Origin: UBA9337 sp038331135
GTDB taxonomy: Bacteria > Patescibacteriota > Minisyncoccia > Moranbacterales > UBA9337
Assembly (NCBI GenBank): GCA_038331135.1
Contig: JBBQOS010000002.1
Span: 1 to 44,097, forward strand
Length of the DNA: 44,097 nucleotides
Reading direction: 5' to 3'
Positions 15,968 through 23,436 of the stretch are shown in pieces. Below the pieces are notes generated by a model, which saw only the letters and a list, made by a program, of their open reading frames with translations, was not told where the DNA came from and did no database searches. Position numbers and translations under genes: made by a program. Position 1 is the first letter of the stretch. Each line of letters starts with the position of its first letter.

Positions 15968-17056
15968 TTAACGCAGTGGGCTATCATCATATTGATTGGC
16001 GGCCAAGACTTCTTTGAGTGATTCCAAATCTTCCAACACAATTCCTGTTCCCCTTACTACCGCCGTCAATGGATCTTCCATGGTACGCACCAATATACCA
16101 GTTTGATTGGCAATTAATTTGTCCAGACCGCGAATTAAGCTTCCTCCTCCAGCTAAAATTATTCCCCTTTGCATAATATCAGCGATTAATTCTGGCGGAG
16201 TATCTTCAATTATAATTTTAATGTTATTGACAATTATTCTAATAGAGCGTGAAAGAGCTTCTCTAATTTGCTCATCATTGATTTTTATTTTTTTTGGAAG
16301 ACCGCTTACTAGATCTCGCCCTCGAATATCCATAGTAAGTTTTTTCTCTTGCGGATAAGCGCTCCCGATACTAATTTTAACATCCTCAGCAGTCCTTTCT
16401 CCTACGAGCAAATTAAATTCATCTCGACAATATCTAATGATATCTTCATTCATCTCATCTCCGGCAATGCGCAAACTTCTCGAAGAGACTACTCCGCCCA
16501 AAGAAATGACAGCTATTTCAGCTGTTCCTCCTCCGATATCTACAATCATATTTCCAGCGGCTGTCGTTACTGGCAGATGAGCTCCAATTGCAGCTGCCAT
16601 CGGTTCGTCAATAATATAAGCCTCTCGTGCACCAGCACTGATAGCTGCATCGATTACCGCTCTTTTTTCTACTTCAGTAACTTCTGAAGGAATTCCAATC
16701 AAAACTCTGGGGCGAGGCAAAATAGAAAAAGAATCTTGATGTACCTTATCAATAAAGTATCTTAGCATTTGTTCAGTCACCTCAAAATCGCTTATTACCC
16801 CATCCACTAGCGGACGAATCGCTACGATATGACTAGGCGTTTTACCTACCATTTGCTTGGCTTTTTTCCCAATTGCCAAAATTTGTCCGGTTTTTTTGTT
16901 TATAGCTACCACGCTTGGCTCGTTGATAACTATTCCTTTGCCGCTAACATACACCAATGTATTGGCCGTTCCCAAATCAATTCCAATATCCTTAGAAAAA
17001 TTTCCAAAAATCTTTCCCGTTATCTTTCGATACACATTTCTAATTTTTTTAAACAT
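15968..17056 (-). CDS. mreB: Actin-like cell shape protein MreB
   Basis: MreB forms membrane-associated filaments that guide lateral wall synthesis. The 362-residue protein has a basic amphipathic start (MFKKIRNVYRKITGKIFGNF) likely to bind membrane, then phosphate-1 IGIDLGTANT, GIPSEVTEVEKRAV, phosphate-2 IVDIGGGTAEIAV and the adenosine motif GGGSLIRGLD. Length is slightly above the usual ~345 because of the N-terminal extension. It is the first gene of the rod operon. Its Shine-Dalgarno (AGAGG) is paired in a leader hairpin (17067-17090). Confidence 0.95.
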   Translation of the reverse strand: MFKKIRNVYRKITGKIFGNFSKDIGIDLGTANTLVYVSGKGIVINEPSVVAINKKTGQILAIGKKAKQMVGKTPSHIVAIRPLVDGVISDFEVTEQMLRYFIDKVHQDSFSILPRPRVLIGIPSEVTEVEKRAVIDAAISAGAREAYIIDEPMAAAIGAHLPVTTAAGNMIVDIGGGTAEIAVISLGGVVSSRSLRIAGDEMNEDIIRYCRDEFNLLVGERTAEDVKISIGSAYPQEKKLTMDIRGRDLVSGLPKKIKINDEQIREALSRSIRIIVNNIKIIIEDTPPELIADIMQRGIILAGGGSLIRGLDKLIANQTGILVRTMEDPLTAVVRGTGIVLEDLESLKEVLAANQYDDSPLR

Positions 17057-17066
17057 ACAAACAAAT

Positions 17067-17090
17067 CCTCTAGAAATAATGCAGTAGAGG
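17067..17090 (-). promoter_or_regulatory. mreB leader hairpin covering the ribosome binding site
   Basis: In the mRNA CCTCTA (17085-17090) pairs with TAGAGG (17067-17072). The AGAGG is the only Shine-Dalgarno-like sequence, 10 nt before the mreB ATG. The hairpin could damp or thermally control translation. Confidence 0.5.
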
Positions 17091-17129
17091 TTTTTTATTT
17101 AAAGAATTATTTTTGTTTTCACTTACTAA

Positions 17130-17158
17130 ATCATACCAAAATTAAGCCTCGGTGTCAA
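17130..17158 (-). promoter_or_regulatory. mreB operon promoter
   Basis: TTGACA (17153-17158), 17-bp spacer, TATGAT (17130-17135) on the minus strand. The start is predicted near 17123, giving a ~66-nt leader. Confidence 0.8.
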
Positions 17159-17252
17159 AATGAAAAAGCTTGACTAAAATCTCACAAACCTTTACCTTAT
17201 AGTTAGTAACTTCGATGCAAATCACAAAATTTTATTCATGGAGGAATCGGAC

Positions 17253-17618
17253 ATGAATCTAGAAGAAAGAGCAAAAAAATTACAAGAAGATGTCCTATTG
17301 GGCACCATTGATTCGCTAAAAGCAGAAACAGAATCTTTGGAAAATCAGTTATCTCAGCAAAAAATAATTTTTCAAGAACAAATAGAGCAACTTCAAGCTT
17401 GCAACAATTTGCTTTTTGAACCAACCAAAGAAGCAGAATTGTCACAAGCAACCGAGGAGATAATTCAACTCAAAGAAGAATTAATTAAAAAAAATGCACA
17501 AATAAAAAAGCAAAACCAGCGAATTAAACTTCAGCTACAAGAGATTACCGAGTTCATAAACGAAAATGATAAGTTAAACCAAGAACTTATGAAATTAAAA
17601 ACGACCAGTCGAAAATAG
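17253..17618 (+). CDS. Small coiled-coil protein, unknown function
   Basis: 121 residues starting MNLEERAKKLQEDVLLG. An in-frame ATG at 17238 exists, but GGAGG (17240-17244) lies inside that extension and sits 8 nt before the ATG at 17253, which decides the start. Nearly the whole protein is heptad coiled coil (LESLENQLSQQ, IIQLKEELIKKNAQIKKQNQ). No TM and no signal peptide are seen. It diverges from mreB; a plus-strand TTGACT (17170-17175) with a weak TACCTT 17 bp on is a possible promoter. It ends in an SD-containing hairpin and then a terminator. I do not recognise a family. Confidence 0.8.
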   Translation: MNLEERAKKLQEDVLLGTIDSLKAETESLENQLSQQKIIFQEQIEQLQACNNLLFEPTKEAELSQATEEIIQLKEELIKKNAQIKKQNQRIKLQLQEITEFINENDKLNQELMKLKTTSRK

Positions 17619-17642
17619 GAGGTGATGCACCCCACCCTCCTA
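17616..17642 (+). promoter_or_regulatory. Hairpin pairing a perfect SD with an anti-SD-like arm
   Basis: TAGGAGG (17616-17622) pairs with CCTCCTA (17636-17642), and the TAG is the stop codon of the upstream gene. AGGAGGTGAT (17617-17626) is the exact 10-nt complement of the usual 16S rRNA 3' end. The opposing arm mimics the rRNA. A 27-codon frame from ATG 17625 is too close to this SD to be convincing. Confidence 0.5.
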
Positions 17643-17653
17643 TACGAAGTAAA

Positions 17654-17695
17654 AAGAGCCAGAGAAACAGCGATTTCTCATGGCTCTTATTTTTT
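17654..17695 (+). terminator. Terminator of the coiled-coil gene
   Basis: AAGAGCC/GGCTCTT (17654-17660 with 17682-17688) and an inner GAGAAA/TTTCTC stem, followed by ATTTTTT. Confidence 0.85.
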
Positions 17696-17777
17696 CCAAG
17701 TATTTTAAAAAACCTACTTTAAAAAATAATACTAAGATATCAAATAATAAGTTATTTGTAACGAAAAAATAATCCAC

Positions 17778-17821
17778 AAAAAAAAGATGACCACGCCTAT
17801 CTTTTAGTTAGTGTGGTCATC
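17778..17821 (-). terminator. Terminator of the H1-like gene
   Basis: The minus-strand stem GATGACCAC/GTGGTCATC (17813-17821 with 17786-17794) is followed by a run of eight T. Confidence 0.85.
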
Positions 17822-17833
17822 TAATTTTTACCT

Positions 17834-18004
17834 TTATTTCTTTTTTGTTTTTTTAGCTGTTGTTTTTTTAGCTACTTTTTTTACAGCTTTTTTAACTGTT
17901 TTTTTAGTTGCTTTTTTAGCTGTTTTTTTCTTAGCTACTTTTTTTACAACTTTTTTCACAGCTTTTTTAACTGTTTTTTTAGTTGCTTTTTTCTTTGTTG
18001 CCAT
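17834..18004 (-). CDS. Lysine/alanine-rich histone H1-like protein
   Basis: 56 residues, over half of them Lys, from ATG at 18004 (MATKKKATKKTVKKAVKKV) to TAA at 17834. It is built of repeats of the type KKxVKKAxKK, and TVKKAVKKV occurs twice. This composition matches the C-terminal tails of histone H1-like, AlgP and HU-tail proteins, which bind DNA or RNA nonspecifically. It has no folded domain. Two duplicated promoters lie upstream and a strong terminator downstream, so it is probably highly expressed. The internal repetition makes length variation by recombination likely. Confidence 0.82.
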   Translation of the reverse strand: MATKKKATKKTVKKAVKKVVKKVAKKKTAKKATKKTVKKAVKKVAKKTTAKKTKKK

Positions 18005-18100
18005 ATTTTTATTTTAGGCTAGCCAGCGATTTCTCACTGGATTATTTTTTTATTTTTAACTGAGAAGTCCGACCGCTTCCCACATATTTCTTTTGTATAT

Positions 18101-18132
18101 TTTTATTATACAACAATAAAAAATTTATACAA
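18101..18132 (-). promoter_or_regulatory. Promoter repeat copy 1, upstream of the H1-like gene
   Basis: A 32-bp segment identical to 18195-18226. On the minus strand it holds TTGTAT, a 16-bp spacer and TATAAT (18105-18110). The start would be ~94 nt before the ATG. Confidence 0.65.
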
Positions 18133-18194
18133 CTATTTTTTTGAAAACTTTTTTTATTTTTTCTAAAAAATATTTTCTAAATATTTTTATCTAC

Positions 18195-18226
18195 TTTTAT
18201 TATACAACAATAAAAAATTTATACAA
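18195..18226 (-). promoter_or_regulatory. Promoter repeat copy 2, upstream of the H1-like gene
   Basis: An exact copy of 18101-18132, 94 bp further upstream, with the same -35/-10 pair. Sequence between and after the copies is also similar, so a ~94-bp unit was tandemly duplicated. The rest of 18227-18411 is very AT-rich with no gene seen. Confidence 0.65.
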
Positions 18227-18411
18227 TAGTTTTTTTATTTTCTAAAAAATATTTTAAGAAATTATTTTTATTTTAAAATTTTATTATAATTATTTTTTAA
18301 AAATAACAAATAAAAAAACTCTTCTCAATTTATGAAGAGCAAAAAATATTTTTTAATTTAAGATTTTACATCTTCAACAATTCAAACAGCTACGATACTT
18401 AGAACATCCTA

Positions 18412-18708
18412 TTATCCCCTAAAGCCAATTTCATTTTTTGGTGCATCAGCTATTTCTATTTTTCCAAATTGATCTTCATATTTTTTTAAGTTCTCATCCA
18501 TAGCTTTCATCATTCTTTTAAAGTGCCCAGGAGAAACAATCATTCGAGAATTTAAAGTTCCTGTCGGTGGAAAAATATTTAAAAAATCTAAAACAAATTC
18601 TTCTTTAGTGTGTAGTATTTGCATTACATTAGAATACTCTCCTTTTAATTTTTCATCAGTGGCTTTGATTTGGACTTGTGGTTGTTGATTTTGGTTTGAT
18701 TGATTCAT
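18412..18708 (-). CDS. DUF3467 protein
   Basis: 98 residues. After a Gln/Asn-rich start (MNQSNQNQQPQVQIKATDE) comes the DUF3467 core: GEYSNVMQILHTKEEFVLDF, then FPPTGTLNSRMIVSPGHFKR and MMKAMDENLKKYEDQFGKIE. The family is small, soluble and of unknown function, and is widespread in bacteria. It is apparently monocistronic; an 8-bp periodic stretch (18719-18742) abuts its start. Confidence 0.85.
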   Translation of the reverse strand: MNQSNQNQQPQVQIKATDEKLKGEYSNVMQILHTKEEFVLDFLNIFPPTGTLNSRMIVSPGHFKRMMKAMDENLKKYEDQFGKIEIADAPKNEIGFRG

Positions 18709-18800
18709 ACAATTTATATTGTTAAATAGTTAAATTATTATATTGTTTTTTATCTCGTCCTCCCGCTCGCCTGCCCCGTCAGATATTATTCCAATGTGAG

Positions 18801-18872
18801 GTACTCAAGAAAATATATATACCTCTTTCCCCTCCTCTTTGTACTCAAGGGGGAGGCTGGGAGGGGGTTTCT
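18801..18872. repeat. Interspersed repeat-like GC-rich segment
   Basis: GTACTCAAG occurs at 18801 and 18841. The second is embedded in C-rich and G-rich arms (CCCCTCCTC.. / ..AAGGGGGAGG) able to pair. The composition is foreign to the surroundings. It appears to have truncated the RibD-like remnant next to it. Confidence 0.5.
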
Positions 18873-18873
18873 T

Positions 18874-19073
18874 TTGCCATCGTGACAAAAACAAACCCCA
18901 GAAATTCTAGTACAATCAAAAGCCTTTTCAAGATTAACTTTCTTTCCTTGCCCCACATGAACAACCGCTTTATCGCGCATTTCTTTTATTTTATTAGCAG
19001 AGGTCTGCCTAGTGGTAAAAACAATCACATCACCTTCACCTTTATCAAAAAAATCTCCATTTAATTTTTTATT
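18874..19073 (-). pseudogene. Remnant of a RibD C-terminal/DHFR-like reductase
   Basis: The minus-strand frame reads GDVIVFTTRQTSANKIKEM, then RDKAVVHVGQGKKVNLEKAF. This matches the middle of RibD_C-type reductases ("IIVTT.Q...KI..L...A.VIV.G...VDL..AL"). There is no ATG in frame (only an internal GTG at 19028), and homology stops at the repeat near 18872, so both ends are missing. A second open minus-strand frame (19175-19342, WTKEDIEAKKVRNLCYGNLS) also lacks a start and is not identified. The gap 18709-19342 is a decayed region with no intact gene. Confidence 0.5.
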
Positions 19074-19342
19074 TTAACTTTAATACCCTCGTCTATCTCT
19101 CCTTTTATTATACAACCTTTCTGTGAATCCGCCCTCATTCAAAAGCTCCCGCTCAAGTTTTTTTAATTGTTGATCTAGCAAATAATTAAATTAGTTTGAT
19201 GAATTATGCAAATTAACATATTAGCTCCCTGCTCTCCATTTTTCAGATAAGACCTATAGGACGCATAGGACAAATTTCCATAACAAAGATTTCTAACTTT
19301 TTTTGCTTCGATATCTTCCTTTGTCCAAGCTCTAAATTTATT

Positions 19343-19375
19343 TCAAAAAAAAGCGGGACGAATAAACGTCCCGCT
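19343..19375 (-). terminator. dnaK terminator
   Basis: The stem AGCGGGACG/CGTCCCGCT (19367-19375 with 19352-19360) is followed by eight T on the minus strand. Confidence 0.9.
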
Positions 19376-19382
19376 AATTAAA

Positions 19383-21350
19383 TTATTTCTTTGTTTCTTC
19401 ATCTTTAGATGACTGGGATTTATCTTCTTCCTTTTTATCCCCTTCTTTCTTATCATCCTCTTTTTTTGGTTCTGTCTCGGCGTCTTTTACTTCTCCTTCT
19501 TTCTTTGTTTCGTCCGTAGCTTCAGCGGAGGGCTCTGGCTGAGCGGCCTTATAAAGCTCTTCGCCAATCTTTTGCGCTTCGGTTGAAAATTCTTCCGTCG
19601 CTTTCTTTATTTCTTCAGTAGTAGATTCCTCTTTTTTCAAAACTTCTTTAAGCGCTTCCATTTTTTCAACGACTGGTTTCTTTTTATCTTCAGAAATTTT
19701 CTCGCCTGATTCTCTTAGCGCTTTCTCAGTAGAATAAACCAAGCTCTCGGCAATATTTTTTGCTTCTACTTTTTCTTTACGCTTCTTATCTTCTTCGGCA
19801 TGATCCTCAGCATCTTTTTTCATTCTTTCAATTTCTTCTTTACTTACCCCACTAGAAGCTTCGATGCGAATAGATTGCTCTTTGCCAGTCGCTTTATCTT
19901 TGGCACTCACACTTAAAATTCCATTAGCATCAATATCAAAAGTTACTTCTACTTGTGGAATTCCACGCGGAGACGGAGCGATACCGTCCAAAATAAATCT
20001 GCCCAAAGTTTTATTCCCCTGCGCAATTTCTCTCTCTCCTTGGAGCACATGAATCTCTACGCTAGGTTGATTGTCAGCTGCGGTAGAAAATATTTGTGAT
20101 TTCTTGGTTGGCACAGTTGTGTTTCTTTCGATAAGTGCAGTAGAAACTCCTCCCATTGTCTCAATTCCCAAAGTCAACGGAGTTACGTCTAGAAGTAAAA
20201 CATCTTTAACATCTCCCGCCAATACACCTCCCTGAATTGCAGCTCCCATCGCTACAACTTCATCAGGATTTACACTTGAATTTGGTTTCTTGCCAAAAAA
20301 TTCTTCAACTTTCTTTTGCACCAAAGGCATACGAGTCATTCCTCCTACCATCACGATTTCATTGATATCTTTGGTTTCAAGTTTTGCATCCTTTAAAGCT
20401 TTTTTAACCGGCTCCATCGTGCGAGCCACCAAATCTCCCACCAATTCTTCCATTTTAGAACGAGAAATTTTCATCACCAAATGCTTGGGACCATTAGCAT
20501 CTGTGGTAATAAAAGGTTGATTGATTTCAGTTTCCTGCGCAGTCGAAAGTTCAATCTTAGCTTTTTCAGCCGACTCTTTAATTCTCTGCAAAGCTAAATT
20601 ATCTTTGCTCAAATCAATGCCTTCTTGTTTTTTGAACTCATCAATGATCCAGTTAATTAAAACTTGATCAAAATCATCTCCTCCCAAATGAGTATCTCCA
20701 TTAGTTGAGATTACTTCTACGGTGTCATCGCCAACTTCCAAAATACTAATATCAAAAGTTCCACCCCCCAAATCATACACGGCAATTTTTTCATTTTTCT
20801 TTTTATCAAATCCATAAGCCAGAGCAGCGGCAGTTGGTTCATTGATAATTCTTTTTACTTTTAATCCGGCGATTTCTCCAGCTTCTTTGGTTTCTTTTCT
20901 TTGAGAATCATCAAAATAGGCCGGCACGGTAATCACTGCTTCTTCAATTTTCTCTCCCAATTTTTCCTCAGCGTCCGCTTTGAGTTTTTGCAAAACCATC
21001 GCCGAAATTTCGCGAGGAGTATATTCTTTATCTCCCATTTTTACATTAATTCCACCGTTTGCTGCTTTGGAAATTTTATATGGCATCAATTTAATATCCT
21101 CTTGAACATCTTTGTCATCAAACTTTCTTCCAATGAGTCGCTTAATAGAAAACAAAGTGTTTTCGTGATTGGTCACCGCTTGTCTCTTAGCAAGAAGTCC
21201 CACTAATCTTTCTCCATTTTTGCTTACGGCAATCATTGAAGGAGTGGTTCTGTTACCTTCCTTATTTTCAATGATTTCTGGTTTACCACCTTGAATAATT
21301 GACATAGCACTGTTAGTGGTGCCTAAATCGATTCCTAATATTTTACCCAT
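19383..21350 (-). CDS. dnaK: Hsp70 chaperone DnaK
   Basis: DnaK binds and refolds unfolded polypeptides with DnaJ and GrpE, driven by ATP. The 655-residue protein has phosphate-1 GIDLGTTNSAMS (5-16), YFDDSQRKETKEAGEIAGL, phosphate-2 YDLGGGTFDISIL and the linker DVLLLDVTPLTLGIETMGG, then substrate-binding and lid domains. The last ~50 residues are an unusually long Glu/Lys/Asp tail (EPSAEATDETKKEGEVKD..) beyond the normal DnaK end. It is the last gene of the hrcA-grpE-dnaK operon; dnaJ is not seen in the window. The 295-bp gap to grpE carries a putative plus-strand RNA. Confidence 0.97.
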   Translation of the reverse strand: MGKILGIDLGTTNSAMSIIQGGKPEIIENKEGNRTTPSMIAVSKNGERLVGLLAKRQAVTNHENTLFSIKRLIGRKFDDKDVQEDIKLMPYKISKAANGGINVKMGDKEYTPREISAMVLQKLKADAEEKLGEKIEEAVITVPAYFDDSQRKETKEAGEIAGLKVKRIINEPTAAALAYGFDKKKNEKIAVYDLGGGTFDISILEVGDDTVEVISTNGDTHLGGDDFDQVLINWIIDEFKKQEGIDLSKDNLALQRIKESAEKAKIELSTAQETEINQPFITTDANGPKHLVMKISRSKMEELVGDLVARTMEPVKKALKDAKLETKDINEIVMVGGMTRMPLVQKKVEEFFGKKPNSSVNPDEVVAMGAAIQGGVLAGDVKDVLLLDVTPLTLGIETMGGVSTALIERNTTVPTKKSQIFSTAADNQPSVEIHVLQGEREIAQGNKTLGRFILDGIAPSPRGIPQVEVTFDIDANGILSVSAKDKATGKEQSIRIEASSGVSKEEIERMKKDAEDHAEEDKKRKEKVEAKNIAESLVYSTEKALRESGEKISEDKKKPVVEKMEALKEVLKKEESTTEEIKKATEEFSTEAQKIGEELYKAAQPEPSAEATDETKKEGEVKDAETEPKKEDDKKEGDKKEEDKSQSSKDEETKK

Positions 21351-21431
21351 ATTTTTTTAGCTTTTATTTAATTATCTTTTTAGTTAATTAAATAAAATCT
21401 TACTACTTAATTATTTAAATTATTGAATCAT

Positions 21432-21460
21432 TTGACTTTTTGAGTAATATATGCTAAGTT
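21432..21460 (+). promoter_or_regulatory. Promoter for the 21467 RNA
   Basis: TTGACT (21432-21437), 17-bp spacer, and TAAGTT (21455-21460) preceded by TGC. An inverted repeat AGTTCT/AGAACT (21457-21462 and 21470-21475) overlaps the -10 and start and could be an operator. Confidence 0.5.
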
Positions 21461-21466
21461 CTAGGT

Positions 21467-21647
21467 ATAAGAACTGAGCGGACTACTAGATATGGTGAGA
21501 TCATCTCTGGAATGCCATCTCTAAGGACTTCTGCTCAGCCACTCTTTACACTACCCCCCCCTAGTAAAAAATTTCTTGCTTTCCCTTACGGAAAGAATCA
21601 ATATCATTTGATACACAACAAGAAAATTTACTACGGGGGCTTTTTTT
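21467..21647 (+). ncRNA. Putative structured RNA between dnaK and grpE
   Basis: On the plus strand, opposite to the operon, a promoter (21432-21460) precedes a GC-richer ~180-nt segment and a strong terminator. CTGAGC (21474-21479) pairs with GCTCAG (21533-21538). Smaller stems lie inside, including GAGA/TCTC and ATGG/CCAT. The 3' half is a long imperfect stem, with CTAGTAAAAAATTTCTTG (561-578 of this kilobase) against 21619-21634, and it ends in TTTTTTT (21641-21647). There is no ORF with a Shine-Dalgarno. Its 3' end meets the grpE stop codon, so antisense contact with the grpE mRNA end is possible. I do not recognise the family. Confidence 0.45.
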
Positions 21648-22581
21648 ATTCCACAATTACTCGAGAGGCACGAATCACCTTTTCTCCAATCTTGTAACCC
21701 CGCAAAATCACTTTCTTTATTTTATTTTTAAATTTCTTCTTCTCTTTGCATTTATCATCTAGACATTTCTCATCATGGCAACAGCTATCCGAGACTGCTT
21801 CACAATATTTAGTATCAAAATTATCTCCTTCTTTTAAATTAATTTCTTCCACCCCGTTTTCTGTCAGCACATTTTCCAGTTGTTTTTGGATATACATTAT
21901 TCCAGTCACCCACGGATTATCTTTTTGATCTTCGGGAATGTGTGCGGTAGAAGTTTGGAAATTATCAATTACGGGAATTATCTGCATTACGATATTTTCA
22001 GTCGCATAACGGATTCTATCTTTTTGACTTTCGGCTTGCATTTTTTTATAATTTTCAAATTCTGCTAAGCTTCTTTTCCAACCATCCAGCGCCATTTCCA
22101 TTTCCAGATATTTTTTGGCTGCCTTTATCGTTTCCATTTTTTCTTCTTCGAATCCATCACCTGTATTTAATTTATTTATCGCCTCATCAAAACTTAACCA
22201 CTCATACTCGCTATGCTCACGAGGATTCAATCTTATCTCACCTCCGTTGTAATAGACTATGAATCTCAAAGCCTTTAAGCTATCCAATTTTTCATGACCT
22301 TTTGGATATTCACTTATCCTAATAACTGCTCCGATTTCTATATTATCTAAACCTAATTCTTCTTTTATCTCTCTCTGAAGGGAATTATGAGATGTTTCTC
22401 CTTTTTCCATTCCCCCTCCGGGCAAATCATATTTAGAACTATTGGTTATTTCTTTATCGGCTCTTTTAAGCAGCAAAACTTTATTCTCTTTATCAACTAC
22501 AACTGCTTTAATCGTTAATTGCATCGGCCAACCTTTTCCAATCTCTATTTCAATTTCTTCTTTTTTATTTTCCTTTTTCAT
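21646..22581 (-). CDS. grpE: Fusion of a Nudix hydrolase with GrpE
   Basis: 311 residues in one frame. Residues ~20-155 are a Nudix domain: LLLKRADKE, YDLPGGGMEKGE and an intact Nudix box (G56, E62, R70-E71, E74-E75, G77), expected to hydrolyse a nucleoside diphosphate-X compound. Residues ~160-311 are GrpE, the nucleotide exchange factor of DnaK (LDGWKRSLAEFENYKK, VMQIIPVIDNFQ, ending ILRGYKIGEKVIRASRVIVE). The Nudix domain takes the place of GrpE's N-terminal tail. The GrpE beta-wing carries an extra Cys cluster (C260, C267, C268, C273, C278, with H269). The operon position between hrcA and dnaK supports the GrpE call. A heptad array abuts the start; there is no Shine-Dalgarno. Confidence 0.88.
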   Translation of the reverse strand: MKKENKKEEIEIEIGKGWPMQLTIKAVVVDKENKVLLLKRADKEITNSSKYDLPGGGMEKGETSHNSLQREIKEELGLDNIEIGAVIRISEYPKGHEKLDSLKALRFIVYYNGGEIRLNPREHSEYEWLSFDEAINKLNTGDGFEEEKMETIKAAKKYLEMEMALDGWKRSLAEFENYKKMQAESQKDRIRYATENIVMQIIPVIDNFQTSTAHIPEDQKDNPWVTGIMYIQKQLENVLTENGVEEINLKEGDNFDTKYCEAVSDSCCHDEKCLDDKCKEKKKFKNKIKKVILRGYKIGEKVIRASRVIVE

Positions 22582-22613
22582 AATTCATAATTCTTAATTC
22601 TTAATTCTTAATT
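22579..22613. repeat. Heptad array between hrcA and grpE
   Basis: CATAATT twice then CTTAATT three times, exactly 7 bp apart, beginning at the grpE start codon. Confidence 0.75.
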
Positions 22614-22627
22614 CTATAAAACAAAAT

Positions 22628-23407
22628 TTACCAAATCAGAAAAGTACATCCATTTACGACCAATATCGTTACACCTACAGAACCCATCATCTTTTTAATA
22701 TATTCAATCAACGATTTATTCTTGGCATATTTCATCCGCTTGGGACCAATTAAGGCCAATACTCCCCGCTGTCCATTTTTTAATTTGTAGGGCGAAACAA
22801 TCATCGAACAACTAGAAATTTTGCTAACTGGATTTTCGGCTCCGATAAATATTTTAGTCTCTCCTTCTTTTATCTCTTTTACAATCTTATCAAACATTTC
22901 GTCTATATAGTCCATGGTTTCAGTAAGACGACAAATTTCATCCAATTTTTGAAATTCCGGTTCACTCAAGAGATCTCGCATTCCAAAATCATCAAATTCA
23001 TCTTTATCTAACATTCCACCAATAGCTAGATTTCCCGTTATTCCCGAAAGCAACTTGGCACTCGTTCGAGAAAGACGCATATTTTTGGCTTTCAGTTTCA
23101 GTAATTCTTCCTGTAATTTTAGCTGCTCTTTTTTACTCAACTCTTTATCTTTCATTATTTCTTCTACAAAATAACGATAACCTTTATCAGTCGGGATTCT
23201 ACCGGCACTAATATGAGGCTGATACAAATAACCCATTTCTTCCAATTCTGACATTTCATTTCTAATTGTGGCACTACTAGCATCAACTCTATACTTTTCT
23301 ACCAAAATTTTTGAACCTATAGGAACGGCAGTCGAAGTATATTCTTCAACAATGCACTCTAAAATTTTTTGCTGCCTAGTATTCATATATTCTTTATTAC
23401 CAAACAT
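22628..23407 (-). CDS. hrcA: Heat-inducible transcription repressor HrcA, short form
   Basis: HrcA represses class I heat-shock genes by binding CIRCE, aided by GroEL. The 259-residue protein has the winged-helix N-terminus (TRQQKILECIVEEYTSTAVPIGS, then SSATIRNEMSELEEMGYLYQPH and SAGRIPTDKGYRYFVEE) and a short C-terminal half with GAENP and MIVSPYKLKNGQRGVLALIGPKRM. Typical HrcA has ~340 residues, so the central GAF-like inserted region is reduced. A second start at 23386 (MNTRQQK) is also plausible. CIRCE lies directly upstream. Confidence 0.93.
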   Translation of the reverse strand: MFGNKEYMNTRQQKILECIVEEYTSTAVPIGSKILVEKYRVDASSATIRNEMSELEEMGYLYQPHISAGRIPTDKGYRYFVEEIMKDKELSKKEQLKLQEELLKLKAKNMRLSRTSAKLLSGITGNLAIGGMLDKDEFDDFGMRDLLSEPEFQKLDEICRLTETMDYIDEMFDKIVKEIKEGETKIFIGAENPVSKISSCSMIVSPYKLKNGQRGVLALIGPKRMKYAKNKSLIEYIKKMMGSVGVTILVVNGCTFLIW

Positions 23408-23436
23408 TTAACAATGTAACAATTTTCTATAATTTA

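Noticed and set aside
17625..17708. 27-codon frame after the perfect SD at 17617
   Set aside because: The ATG overlaps the SD with no spacer and the frame runs through the terminator.
17811..18017. Phe-rich membrane protein on the plus strand
   Set aside because: It is the antisense reading of the Lys-rich H1-like gene.
21512..21697. 61-residue plus-strand protein between dnaK and grpE
   Set aside because: No Shine-Dalgarno, it runs through a strong terminator into antisense of grpE, and its composition is not protein-like.
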